Of a stretch of DNA of 64,000 nt, positions 17,364-25,764 are shown piece after piece. How positions within the stretch are numbered: the first letter of the stretch is position 1; each line of letters starts with the position of its first letter. A model generated the notes under the pieces. It searched no databases and was not told where the DNA came from. It saw only the letters and a program-made list of their open reading frames with translations. The translations under genes were made by a program, and so were the position numbers. The stretch is taken from NCBI RefSeq assembly GCF_903819165.1, contig NZ_CAIJCS010000016.1:121258-185257 (forward strand), in the 5' to 3' direction. This DNA is from Aedoeadaptatus nemausensis. GTDB lineage: Bacteria; Bacillota; Clostridia; Tissierellales; Peptoniphilaceae.

Positions 17364-20162
17364 ATGACCCTTAACCGGAGCAGGAAACGTGCAGCACAAG
17401 AATTTATCGAACGCTGGAAAAACAAAGGCAACGAAAGACAACATAGCCAAGCCTTTTGGCTCGATCTTTTATCTAACGTATACGGAGTGGAAAACCCGTC
17501 GGAATACATAACCTTTGAAGACACCGTTATGATGGATCACACGAGCTTTATGGACGGCTACATCGACAAGACGAAAGTATTGATCGAACAAAAGGGAGCT
17601 AATAGAAACTTAAACTCCGGCATTCGCCAATCGGATGGCACTTTTCTGACGCCTTTCCAGCAAGCTAAACGTTATTCTGCAAACCTACGCTATTCGAAGC
17701 GTCCTCGTTGGATCATTACCTGCAATTTTAAAGAATTCTATATTTACGATATGGAAAACCCCAATGCGGAACCCGCCATATTAAAGCTGGAGGATCTGGA
17801 CAAAGAATACTATCGCTTGGAAATATTACTGGATAAAACCAACGAGCAAATCGAAAAAGAGACGAAAGTCTCCTTAGAAGCAGGGGAGTTGGTAGGAGAA
17901 ATCTACAACGAACTCCTAAAACAATACAAAAATCCCGACGATCCCCACAGCCTTCGAAGCATCAATGTATTATGTGTCCGATTAGTTTTTTGTTTTTATG
18001 CGGAAGATGCGGAACTGTTCGGATCCCACGGGATGTTCGGCGACTACCTGAAAGATTTCGACGTGCGATTTTTTAGAGACGCCATCATCAATCTATTTAA
18101 AGTACTGGATACAAAACCGGAAGACAGAGATCCTTACCTGGATGAAAAACTCGCCCAATTCCCCTACGTCAACGGCGGACTATTTGCCGAAGAAAACATC
18201 GAAATCCCCCAATTTAATGAACAATTGCGGGAACTTATTATCAAAAACGCCTGCAGCGATTTCGACTGGTCGGAAATCAGCCCGACCATCTTCGGCGGCG
18301 TATTTGAAAGCACATTAAACCCGGAAGAACGCCGATCCGGTGGCATGCACTATACCTCCATCGAAAACATTCACAAAGTAATCGACCCCTTATTTTTAAA
18401 CGATCTGAAATACGAATTAAACCAAATTAAACAATTAAAACAAAAATCCGCCATCGTAAAACAGGCGAAAGCCTTTCAAAACAAGCTGGCAAACTTGCGG
18501 TTTTTCGACCCCGCCTGCGGCTCCGGAAACTTTTTAACGGAAACTTATTTAGAACTGCGCCGTTTGGAGAACGAAGCGATCGTCTTAATACATTCCAATT
18601 ACACCATTATGATGACCGAAGCCAAAGACGACCATGTTATAAAAGTAAGCCTGGATCAATTTTACGGCATCGAGATCAACGACTTCGCCGTGTCCGTCGC
18701 CAAGACGGCTCTGTGGATCGCAGAAAGCCAAATGTTTCAAGAAACGCGAAACAATCTTTTCTTCGATCAGGAATTTCTTCCCCTTAAATCTTCCGCTCAT
18801 ATAAGAGAAGATAATGCCCTTACCTTCGACTGGAAAACTTTCGTGGATCCTTACGAGATCGACTATATAATGGGCAATCCGCCTTTTGTAGGCCATTCCA
18901 TGCAATCGGAAAAGCAAAAGAAGGAAATGCGGTCGATTTATGTAGATAAGAGCGGAAAAGAATATCGCTTGGCGGGAAAAATCGACTATGTGGCGGGGTG
19001 GTTTTTCAAGGCAGCCCAATTTATCGAAAATACGACGATTAAAGTAGCCTTCGTCGCCACCAACTCCATTACACAAGGGGAACAGGTAGAAGGCGTGTGG
19101 GAGCCTCTCCATGAGCGATTCCACATTTCTCCGGATTTCGGATATAAGACATTTGCATGGAATAGTGAAACACTTTATAAGGCAAATGTGCATGTGGTCA
19201 TCGTAGGATTCAGTTACCATAGATCTGAAAAGGGCGAGAAGCTAATTTTTTCAGATAATGGAAGCTTCGAAATAGCAGATGAATTAAACTTTTATTTAAA
19301 CCCGGGTCCCATTATTTTCGTCAAATCGAGAAGAAAACCGATTTCGAATGTTTCGCCTATGATTTATGGAAACAAACCGACAGATGGCGGACACTTTTTC
19401 TTAACGGCAGAGGAAAAAGATGAATTTATAAAGCGTGAGCCCATCACGGCAAACTATATTCACCGCGTCATTGGAGCCAGTGAATTTATTAATAGAACAG
19501 AACGCTACTGCTTATGGTTGGCGGGTGTAGCGCCGCAGGAGCTGCGCAAAAGCCGTCTAATTATGGATCGGATAAATAAAGTTAGGGAATTCCGATTGGC
19601 GAGCAAGGCAAAGTCTACTGTCAAATTCGCAGATGAGCCCACGCGATTCAAACAGCTGGCGCAGCCGGATACCCCTTATTTAGTCGTGCCGGCGGTTTCC
19701 TCGGAGCGCAGACGCTATATTCCCATCGGCTACGAAGATGCTTCAGTTATTGCAACAAACGCCCTTCAAATCGTTCCCGATGCCACCTTGTATGAATTCG
19801 GCGTCATCACTTCGAATATTCATATGGCGTGGATGCGTATGTTAGCAGGCAGATTGAAAAGCGATTATAGGTACTCCAATGTATTGGTGTATAATACCTT
19901 CCCGTGGCCGGATGTAACGGAAGCGCAGCGGGATAATATTAAAGAAACGGCGCAAAGCATACTCGACGCTCGTGCATTGTACCCCGATGCTTCTTTGGCA
20001 GATCTATATGATCCCTTGACTATGCCGCCGGAATTAATTCGCGCCCATCAGGAAAATGACCGCGCGGTGATGTATGCCTATGGCCTAAAACCCGGGAAGG
20101 ATCTCGAAAGTGACGCCGTCGCACTGCTGATGAAAATGTATGAGGCGCAAGTTACGAAGTAA
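17364..20162 (+). CDS. MmeI-like type IIG/IIL restriction-modification enzyme (nuclease, methyltransferase and specificity in one chain)
   Basis: A 932-residue protein, near the size of MmeI. The N-terminal domain carries a PD-(D/E)XK-type set: Asp64 in FMDG, then Glu75 and Lys77 in LIEQKG. The methyltransferase core follows with motif I FFDPACGSGNFL (Asp382 region) and motif IV NPPF (Asn505), the gamma-class adenine type. The C-terminal third should hold the target recognition domain. The ATG at 17364 is preferred: GGAGAGG lies five bases upstream and the resulting start (MTLNRSRKRAAQEF) matches the family; the frame is open 28 codons further to 17280. No separate methylase, nuclease or other defence gene stands beside it, so it appears to act alone in the cytoplasm. 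Confidence 0.85.
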   Translation: MTLNRSRKRAAQEFIERWKNKGNERQHSQAFWLDLLSNVYGVENPSEYITFEDTVMMDHTSFMDGYIDKTKVLIEQKGANRNLNSGIRQSDGTFLTPFQQAKRYSANLRYSKRPRWIITCNFKEFYIYDMENPNAEPAILKLEDLDKEYYRLEILLDKTNEQIEKETKVSLEAGELVGEIYNELLKQYKNPDDPHSLRSINVLCVRLVFCFYAEDAELFGSHGMFGDYLKDFDVRFFRDAIINLFKVLDTKPEDRDPYLDEKLAQFPYVNGGLFAEENIEIPQFNEQLRELIIKNACSDFDWSEISPTIFGGVFESTLNPEERRSGGMHYTSIENIHKVIDPLFLNDLKYELNQIKQLKQKSAIVKQAKAFQNKLANLRFFDPACGSGNFLTETYLELRRLENEAIVLIHSNYTIMMTEAKDDHVIKVSLDQFYGIEINDFAVSVAKTALWIAESQMFQETRNNLFFDQEFLPLKSSAHIREDNALTFDWKTFVDPYEIDYIMGNPPFVGHSMQSEKQKKEMRSIYVDKSGKEYRLAGKIDYVAGWFFKAAQFIENTTIKVAFVATNSITQGEQVEGVWEPLHERFHISPDFGYKTFAWNSETLYKANVHVVIVGFSYHRSEKGEKLIFSDNGSFEIADELNFYLNPGPIIFVKSRRKPISNVSPMIYGNKPTDGGHFFLTAEEKDEFIKREPITANYIHRVIGASEFINRTERYCLWLAGVAPQELRKSRLIMDRINKVREFRLASKAKSTVKFADEPTRFKQLAQPDTPYLVVPAVSSERRRYIPIGYEDASVIATNALQIVPDATLYEFGVITSNIHMAWMRMLAGRLKSDYRYSNVLVYNTFPWPDVTEAQRDNIKETAQSILDARALYPDASLADLYDPLTMPPELIRAHQENDRAVMYAYGLKPGKDLESDAVALLMKMYEAQVTK

Positions 20163-20241
20163 GGGGATGCATTCCCTGTGAAAGAGGACGTGTGCGGCAT
20201 TATTTTGTGGCGATCATTTAAAGGTTTGCCTTTAATAGGCA

Positions 20242-20272
20242 AAAAACATCCCCGAGCTAGAGCTCGGGGATA
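20242..20272 (-). terminator. Terminator of the asd-nitrilase-M20 operon
   Basis: Perfect TCCCCGAGCT/AGCTCGGGGA stem with a T6 run on the minus strand. It may also stop read-through from the R-M gene on the plus strand. Confidence 0.85.
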
Positions 20273-20274
20273 AT

Positions 20275-21435
20275 TTATTTGTCTTCATTCATAAAATGTA
20301 GTGCCGAGGTTACTTCCGCGGCGATGCCGTAGTAGAGGGCGTCTTCTTCCGGATAAAAGTTCGCCGTGTGAATGGCGGATCTTTCGCCGGGGCGGCCCAC
20401 GCCGAGATTAATATAGGTTCCGGGCGCTTCTTCCAAATAATAGGCGAAGTCTTCCGCCGCCATGGTGGGGGTCGGGAGGGTGATGACGGCATTTTTTCCG
20501 AAGGTTTCTTCCAGGGCAAGTTTCACGGAGGCCGTGGCCTTTTCGTCGTTAATCAGGGGAACGTACCCCTTTACGATCTCCACACTGCACTCACATTCGT
20601 GTGCTTTTGCCGTATACTCCGCGATCTCTGTGAGATGGCGGCGAAGCTTGTCGCGATTTTCCTTCGTATTGGCGCGAATAGTGCCTTCGATGGTCATTTC
20701 GCCGGGAATAATATTGTGCTTGTTGCCCCCGTGAACGGAGCCGATGGTGACCACCGCAGGCGTAAAGGGGGAGAAGCGCCGGGCGACGATGGTTTGCAGG
20801 GCCACGATCACGTGTCCGCCGCAGACGATAGGGTCCACGGCGCGTTCGGGATTGGCGGCGTGGCCTCCTTTTCCTCGAATGGTGATTTCAAAATCTTCTA
20901 CGCTCGCATACATAAAGCCCGTCAAAATGCCGAAGGTACCCGCCAAAAGATCGGGGGAGACGTGGAGGCCCATGACGTAATCCACATCTTTCATAACCCC
21001 TTCTTTTACCATAATTTCGGCGCCGCCATCTTTTTCTTCATTGGGTTGAAAAATCAGCCGAAGGCTTCCGGGGAAATCGCGGTGCTCCGCAAAATACTGC
21101 GCCGTGCCCAATAGACAGGCCATGTGCATATCGTGGCCGCAGGCGTGCATAAGCCCGGGATGTTCGGAGCGAAAGGAGAGATCAGTTGCCTCTGTAATGG
21201 GGAGAGCGTCCATATCGGCGCGAAGGGCCACCATCGGGCCCTCGCCTTCTCCTTTTAAATCGCCGTGAAAGCCGAAATTATCGTAAACCGTAATCTCGTA
21301 GCCCAAGGCTTTCATTTGCTCCTGTAAAAAACGGGAAGTTTCTTTTTCCTCGCCGCTGATTTCCGGATGGGCGTGGAGGTAGCGGTAAAGAGGCTTTACA
21401 CCTTCGGCTATAGTTTTTATTTTTCCAAGATCCAT
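20275..21435 (-). CDS. M20 family metallo-amidohydrolase (hippurate/N-acyl-amino-acid hydrolase type)
   Basis: Zinc- or manganese-dependent hydrolase of 386 residues that would remove an acyl group from an N-acyl amino acid. Metal ligands are visible in order: CGHDMHM, the EE pair in FQPNEEKDGG, His in MGLHVSP and His in AIHTANFYPEE. The dimerisation insert contains GKGGHAANPERAVDPI. AGGAG precedes the ATG. It is the third gene after asd and a nitrilase-family gene, nine bases behind the latter. The link to asd raises N-acetyl-diaminopimelate deacetylase as an alternative, but no other lysine gene is nearby, so I leave the substrate open. Confidence 0.85.
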   Translation of the reverse strand: MDLGKIKTIAEGVKPLYRYLHAHPEISGEEKETSRFLQEQMKALGYEITVYDNFGFHGDLKGEGEGPMVALRADMDALPITEATDLSFRSEHPGLMHACGHDMHMACLLGTAQYFAEHRDFPGSLRLIFQPNEEKDGGAEIMVKEGVMKDVDYVMGLHVSPDLLAGTFGILTGFMYASVEDFEITIRGKGGHAANPERAVDPIVCGGHVIVALQTIVARRFSPFTPAVVTIGSVHGGNKHNIIPGEMTIEGTIRANTKENRDKLRRHLTEIAEYTAKAHECECSVEIVKGYVPLINDEKATASVKLALEETFGKNAVITLPTPTMAAEDFAYYLEEAPGTYINLGVGRPGERSAIHTANFYPEEDALYYGIAAEVTSALHFMNEDK

Positions 21436-21443
21436 ATATGCTC

Positions 21444-22238
21444 CTATTGGACCAGGCCCTCGTAAAGTTCGGGTCGGCGTTCTTTATAAAGGTCGAAGAA
21501 GGCTTTTTCTTCTTCGATCTGTTCTAAATTTAAGTTTACGGTCTTTACCGCCTCTTCCGTTCCGGTCATAAGAATCTCCTCGCCGGCGGGCCCGTAAATG
21601 CAGCTTCCGCCGCCGCCCATGGCGTGGTAATCTCCCATTTTCGTGCAGTTGACTACCACGACGAAACATTGATTTTCCACGGCCCGAGCCTTGGCGAAAA
21701 GATGCAAATGGGGCACGCGGGAAAGGCCCCATGCCGCGGGAACGAAGAGAATCTTCGCCTTGCCCGATACGGCGAGGCGCACCCATTCCGGCATGCGCAG
21801 TTCGAAGCAGGTGACGATGCCGCAATCGATCCCGTCGAGGGAGAAGGAAAGATTATGATCTCCCGGGGTAAAGAAATTTTTCTCCTCGCCTACGGGAAAT
21901 AAATGGGACTTGTCGTAGGTGCCCAAGAGTGCGCCTTTTCGATCGTAGATAAAGCTGCGATTGGCGCGGCCGACCTTCTCGCGGACGGTCATGGAGCCGG
22001 CGACGAGATTGACCTGATGATGGCGGGCGAAACGGGAGAGGGCTTCTTGAAGCTCCTCTTCTTTGTAGTCGTCGTCATCGGTAAATTTTTCGGGGAAGAA
22101 GCCCGAATTCCACATTTCGGGGAGGACGATAATATCGGGCTCCGATTTCATAGCTTCTTCCATGCCCTTAAAGATCACTTCACGGTTTTCCGAAAGGGTC
22201 ATGGGGCCGATGCCCGCCTGTACGATGGGAACCTTCAT
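21444..22238 (-). CDS. Carbon-nitrogen hydrolase (nitrilase superfamily, omega-amidase-like)
   Basis: Amidase of 264 residues. The nitrilase triad is clear: Glu in VLPEMWNSGFF, Lys in TYDKSHLFP and the nucleophile Cys in IVTCFELRMPEW. The short length and the WNSGFFPE stretch resemble YafV/omega-amidases, which hydrolyse 2-oxoglutaramate or 2-oxosuccinamate. Its ATG overlaps the asd stop codon by one base (TAATG), so translation is coupled. With the M20 enzyme downstream it forms a small three-gene operon of hydrolytic enzymes headed by asd. Confidence 0.85.
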   Translation of the reverse strand: MKVPIVQAGIGPMTLSENREVIFKGMEEAMKSEPDIIVLPEMWNSGFFPEKFTDDDDYKEEELQEALSRFARHHQVNLVAGSMTVREKVGRANRSFIYDRKGALLGTYDKSHLFPVGEEKNFFTPGDHNLSFSLDGIDCGIVTCFELRMPEWVRLAVSGKAKILFVPAAWGLSRVPHLHLFAKARAVENQCFVVVVNCTKMGDYHAMGGGGSCIYGPAGEEILMTGTEEAVKTVNLNLEQIEEEKAFFDLYKERRPELYEGLVQ

Positions 22239-23227
22239 TAGCGGTCTGCCAGGAGTTTTTCCAGAATTTGAATGGCGTTCAGGGCCGCACCCTTACGAAT
22301 ATTATCGGCGACGACCCAAAGGTTTAAGCTATTTTCGCAGGAGTCGTCTTTGCGGATACGACCGACGAAGACTTCGTCCTTTCCTTCGGCTTCGATTTGA
22401 AGGGGATAGACAAGGTTTTTCACATCGTCTTGTAAGACGACGCCGTCCATTTTCTCGTAAGCCTTGCGAAGTTCATCGAGATCTACGGGATTTTCGCAGG
22501 TAACATTGACGGAAATAGCGTGGGCGCCTTTAACGGGCACGCGCACCGCCGTCGCCGTAACGGCAAGATCCGGGCGGTGGAAGATCTTGCGGGATTCGTT
22601 GACCATCTTCATTTCTTCTTTTGTATAGCCGTCTTCTAAAAAGTCGTCAATATGGGGAAGGCAGTTGTAGGCGATGGGATGGGGATAAAATTCAGGCTCG
22701 CCCCCTTCGATGCCTCGCTCCAAATCGGCGATGCCGTTGACGCCGGAGCCGCTGACGGCTTGGAATGTGGTAAAGACGACGCGTTTCATCTTGAACAGAT
22801 CCTCGACGGGCTTTAATGCCACTACCGATTGAATGGTGGAGCAGTTGGGATTGGCAATAATGCCCTTGGCTTCGATGCCGTCTTTTGCGTTGATTTCAGG
22901 TACGACCAAGGGAATGCCTTCTTCCATGCGGAAGTGGGAGCTGTTGTCGATGACGACACTTCCCGCTTCGGCAGCCACAGGGCAGAACTTGCCGGCCAAA
23001 CCGCCGTCCAGAGCGCTCAAGACATAATCGAATTTGCCTTCTCTTAAAGCTTCTTCCGTAAGTTTCTGAACCGTGTGTTCTTCGCCTTTAAAGGTAAAAG
23101 TTTTGCCGGCACTGTTTGCCGAGGCAAACATGGTAAGCTCCAAGGGGAGATCTTTTTCTTCTAAAATGCCACGCATCGTCTGTCCGACGAGACCGGTGGC
23201 GCCTAAAATTGCTAAACGATAGACCAT
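22238..23227 (-). CDS. asd: Aspartate-semialdehyde dehydrogenase
   Basis: NADPH-dependent enzyme of 329 residues that reduces aspartyl phosphate to aspartate semialdehyde, the branch point to threonine, methionine and lysine. GATGLVGQTM is the nucleotide loop; the catalytic cysteine lies in NPNCSTIQ, and AVSGSGVNGI and RVPVKGAHA follow in the expected order. GAAAGAAGG precedes the ATG. It is divergent from homoserine dehydrogenase and shares with it a symmetrical promoter at 23265-23297, so the two consecutive enzymes are probably made in step. Confidence 0.94.
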   Translation of the reverse strand: MVYRLAILGATGLVGQTMRGILEEKDLPLELTMFASANSAGKTFTFKGEEHTVQKLTEEALREGKFDYVLSALDGGLAGKFCPVAAEAGSVVIDNSSHFRMEEGIPLVVPEINAKDGIEAKGIIANPNCSTIQSVVALKPVEDLFKMKRVVFTTFQAVSGSGVNGIADLERGIEGGEPEFYPHPIAYNCLPHIDDFLEDGYTKEEMKMVNESRKIFHRPDLAVTATAVRVPVKGAHAISVNVTCENPVDLDELRKAYEKMDGVVLQDDVKNLVYPLQIEAEGKDEVFVGRIRKDDSCENSLNLWVVADNIRKGAALNAIQILEKLLADR

Positions 23228-23264
23228 AAGATGTACCTTCTTTCATATTAAACAATAGTTTTTC

Positions 23265-23297
23265 TTGACTATAACAAAAACTCTCTAGTATAGTCAA
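23265..23297. promoter_or_regulatory. Symmetrical divergent promoter of asd and hom
   Basis: The plus strand reads TTGACT, 18 bases, TATAGT; because TTGACTATA (23265-23273) and TATAGTCAA (23289-23297) are exact inverted repeats, the minus strand reads the same two boxes with the same 18-base spacer. The centre lies about midway between the two start codons (23227 and 23335). The arms could also bind a dimeric regulator. Confidence 0.75.
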
Positions 23298-23334
23298 TTC
23301 ATAATACGATAAAGGACGAAATGGAGGAGAGATT

Positions 23335-24483
23335 ATGAAATTAGCACTTATCGGGTTTGGAACCGTAGGTCGAGGGACCTACGATATTTTAAAAGCACGT
23401 GAAAATATATTAAAAGACACCGTAGGCGGCTTGGAAATCGCTTATATTGTGGCCAGCGATCGCAGTGCCGAACGCCTGGGGAAAGAACTTCCGGAGAAGG
23501 TGGTTACGGCAAAAGATTACGACGCCGTCCTCGAGGAAGTGGACATCGTCGCCGAAGCTACCGGTGCCATGGACATGGCCTACGATTATATGAAGCGGGC
23601 GCTGGAAGCGGGGGTCGCCGTGGTTACGGCTAACAAGGCGGCGGTGAGCGCCCATTTCGAAGAGCTGAACGGGATCGCCGAAGAAAAGGACGTTCCCTTC
23701 TTATTTGAAGCGGCAGTAGGAGGGGGCATCCCCGTCTTAACACCGCTTCGGGGACTCTGCCTCGAAAACGAAATCGAAAGTGTACAGGGGATTTTGAACG
23801 GCACCTGCAATTATTTAATCAACGCCATGTTTAAAGAAGGGGCGGAATACGACGCCACCTTGAAGCTCTGTCAGGAACTGGGTTACGCCGAGCAGGATCC
23901 CACCGACGATGTGGAAGGCTTCGACACCCGCCGCAAACTTCATCTCCTCATCGAAATGGCATTCGGTCACGTCGACGGCGACGCCATTCCCACCCGGGGC
24001 ATCGCCCAATTAAACGGCGACATCGTCAGCTTTTTAAATGAGAAGGGTCAAAAGGTAAAACTCGTAGCATCGGCAAAACCTGTAGAAGACGGAATCGAAG
24101 CCGTGGTGGAGCCGGTGATCCTAGATGCAGCCGACAGCCTGGCTATTTTGCCCGACGCCATTAATCAGGTGAATGTAAAGGGATCCTTCGTAGGAGACCT
24201 GGCCTTTACGGGCCCGGGCGCCGGCAAGGAACCTACGGGCAATGCCGTGGTCGCCGATATTATCTCCGCGGCGACAAAAAGTGCCATGCCCCTCTTAAAG
24301 CGGGGAGTGAAAAAACTCGCTCCGGTGAAGGGCCGCTACCTCGTGGCGAAAAAACTTTCCGGCGACGTGGCGGAAAGGGAAGAAGGCGACTTTACTATTA
24401 CAAGAGAAATTTCCAGGGAAGAGCTTTTAAGCTTAATCGACAAAGACACCTTCTTTGCGCGCATCGAATCCCAAAGCCTATAG
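23335..24483 (+). CDS. hom: Homoserine dehydrogenase, short form without a clear ACT domain
   Basis: Reduces aspartate semialdehyde to homoserine. The Rossmann loop IGFGTVGRGTYDIL and the signature region LENEIESVQGILNGTCNYL are intact, followed by LCQELGYAEQDPTDDVEGFDTRRKL. At 382 residues it is about 50 shorter than typical bacterial homoserine dehydrogenases. After the catalytic core (ending near GKEPTGNAVVADI) only about 70 residues remain, and I cannot find the DxPGV pattern of an ACT regulatory domain. Threonine feedback control may therefore be absent or altered. GGAGGAGAG precedes the ATG; divergent partner of asd. Confidence 0.92.
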   Translation: MKLALIGFGTVGRGTYDILKARENILKDTVGGLEIAYIVASDRSAERLGKELPEKVVTAKDYDAVLEEVDIVAEATGAMDMAYDYMKRALEAGVAVVTANKAAVSAHFEELNGIAEEKDVPFLFEAAVGGGIPVLTPLRGLCLENEIESVQGILNGTCNYLINAMFKEGAEYDATLKLCQELGYAEQDPTDDVEGFDTRRKLHLLIEMAFGHVDGDAIPTRGIAQLNGDIVSFLNEKGQKVKLVASAKPVEDGIEAVVEPVILDAADSLAILPDAINQVNVKGSFVGDLAFTGPGAGKEPTGNAVVADIISAATKSAMPLLKRGVKKLAPVKGRYLVAKKLSGDVAEREEGDFTITREISREELLSLIDKDTFFARIESQSL

Positions 24484-24484
24484 A

Positions 24485-24510
24485 CGAGAGCCCTTCGGGG
24501 CTCTTTTTTA
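24485..24510 (+). terminator. Terminator of hom
   Basis: GAGAGCCC-TTCG-GGGCTC followed by T6. Confidence 0.9.
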
Positions 24511-24513
24511 CTG

Positions 24514-24546
24514 CAAAAAAATAAAGCGAGTGATGGACACTCGCCT
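24514..24546 (-). terminator. Terminator of the Lrp/AsnC gene
   Basis: On the minus strand GCGAGTG pairs with CACTCGC across TCCAT, followed by TTTATTTTTTT. Confidence 0.85.
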
Positions 24547-24548
24547 TA

Positions 24549-25040
24549 TTATTTTTCGTGAATTCGAATGGAGTTGTGCTCTCTGATATCTTTGCCCTTT
24601 ACCTGATTCAGAGCGCCGATGGTGTTGGTGCGTTTAATGGAGATCATATCTCTTAAGCGCATAAGGAAGTCGTCCAGTGATTTGGAAGAAGTGGATTTAA
24701 TGCGGATCAAGAATTGATATTCTCCCATTAATTTCCAGCAATCGGTGACTTCAGGTGACGATTGAACGTAATTGATGAATTCCTCGATGGTATTATCCTC
24801 TTCCGATATGTCGATAAGGCAGAAAGAGTGGATATACGAGTCGTCTTCTTCGCCGCCGAGTAAAATAGTGTAACCTGCGATGACCCCTGCATCTTCCAAA
24901 CGGTGGATGCGGTTGCGAGTTGCGGAAACGGATAAACTCACCTTTTTTGCAATATCGCTTAAGGACATACGGCTGTTCTCGTTAAGGAGCGAGAGAATAT
25001 AAGTATCGATGGAATCACCGGTATAACGATTAATGTGCAT
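24549..25040 (-). CDS. Lrp/AsnC family transcriptional regulator
   Basis: Amino-acid-responsive regulator of 163 residues. The helix-turn-helix is seen as MSLSDIAKKVSLSVSATRNRIHRLEDAGVIAGY split over the first 65 residues, followed by the ligand/oligomerisation (RAM) domain with VTDCWKLMGEYQFLIRIKSTSS. The ATG at 25040 is chosen because GGGAGGTG lies six bases upstream; an upstream in-frame start at 25067 has no such site. Single gene between hom and the V-ATPase operon with its own promoter and terminator. Targets unknown; amino-acid genes nearby are candidates. Confidence 0.9.
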   Translation of the reverse strand: MHINRYTGDSIDTYILSLLNENSRMSLSDIAKKVSLSVSATRNRIHRLEDAGVIAGYTILLGGEEDDSYIHSFCLIDISEEDNTIEEFINYVQSSPEVTDCWKLMGEYQFLIRIKSTSSKSLDDFLMRLRDMISIKRTNTIGALNQVKGKDIREHNSIRIHEK

Positions 25041-25081
25041 AAGATGCACCTCCCTCAAATAAAACAAATATGTTCACAGTG

Positions 25082-25090
25082 ATTATACCA
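25082..25090 (-). promoter_or_regulatory. Extended -10 promoter of the Lrp/AsnC gene
   Basis: Minus strand reads TGGTATAAT (TGn plus a perfect -10). The -35 is poor, as is common with extended -10 promoters. Confidence 0.5.
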
Positions 25091-25355
25091 AAAATGTGGA
25101 GAAATTTCATCGTATAATGAAAAATTTTTCCAAGAAGTATGGTTATCTGAAAAATGATAAGCTTTCGAAGGTTCCGATTCATATTCAGCGAAGGAAACTT
25201 TAGAATAAAGTATATCTTAACATAAAATACTGTAAAATGTGCAATTTAAGGGATGCATAAAAAAGTGGTCCCTTATTTTGAACTTTTAATCGGTTTCGAT
25301 GAAGGATTCTGTCTATTTTTTACACTTTATCTCTATATTTTAGAAAGGCTCTTTT

Positions 25356-25384
25356 TTGATTTAAAAACCGCCAAGTGCTAGAAT
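25356..25384 (+). promoter_or_regulatory. Promoter of the V-ATPase operon
   Basis: TTGATT (25356-25361), 17 bases, TAGAAT (25379-25384) with TGC immediately before the -10, an extended form. It rules out a start codon at 25393, which would be at or before the transcript start. Confidence 0.65.
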
Positions 25385-25446
25385 GAATCTGATTGCAGGC
25401 CTTTATTGCGAGGTCTGCGAGAGAAAGATTAGAAAGGGGCGTATCT

Positions 25447-25755
25447 TTGGAACAATTGATTCGAGGCGTCATCTCCTTAGATGAAAAAACGGAAAAAATG
25501 GTTCGGGATAAAGAATCCTCCATTGAAGCTGAAAAATCCGCTCTGCAAAAGCATTTCACAGAAATGGAAGCGGACGAGCGGGAAGGATCGAAAGACGCTG
25601 CCAAGGCAGGCTACGATAAAATTTACAGCGAAGCCATGGAAGTCGTCGACGAAATTCGAAAAGCGAATCACGAAAAGCTCGATGAGGTCAGTGCGGTCTA
25701 CAAAGAGCATAAGAAAGAACTGGTCGAACAAGCCTTTCAGCTCCTCGATTTATAG
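25447..25755 (+). CDS. V-type ATPase peripheral-stalk subunit (G/H type, NtpF-like)
   Basis: A 102-residue, highly charged, almost entirely helical protein (coiled coil through MVRDKESSIEAEKS... to KEHKKELVEQ) at the head of the V-ATPase operon. Such small subunits pair with subunit E to form the peripheral stalk that holds the catalytic head against rotation. The start is a TTG at 25447 with AAAGGGG seven bases upstream, placed about 55 bases after the predicted transcript start. Identification rests on position, size and coiled-coil character rather than on a motif. Confidence 0.75.
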   Translation: MEQLIRGVISLDEKTEKMVRDKESSIEAEKSALQKHFTEMEADEREGSKDAAKAGYDKIYSEAMEVVDEIRKANHEKLDEVSAVYKEHKKELVEQAFQLLDL

Positions 25756-25764
25756 GAGGACCTA

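Larger units (their letters stand above)
25041..25446. other. Divergent intergenic region between lrp and the V-ATPase operon
   Basis: About 405 AT-rich bases. It contains the extended -10 promoter of the Lrp gene, a weak TAAGGGA/TCCCTTA hairpin near 25248-25273 and the V-ATPase promoter at 25356. No coding frame with a ribosome binding site was found. Confidence 0.5.

Noticed and set aside
17364..20162. PglX of a BREX system
   Set aside because: The protein shares methyltransferase motifs with PglX, but no brx genes are nearby and the N-terminal nuclease residues fit the MmeI family better.
25393..25446. Longer form of the first V-ATPase gene
   Set aside because: The TTG at 25393 coincides with the predicted transcript start and has no ribosome binding site.
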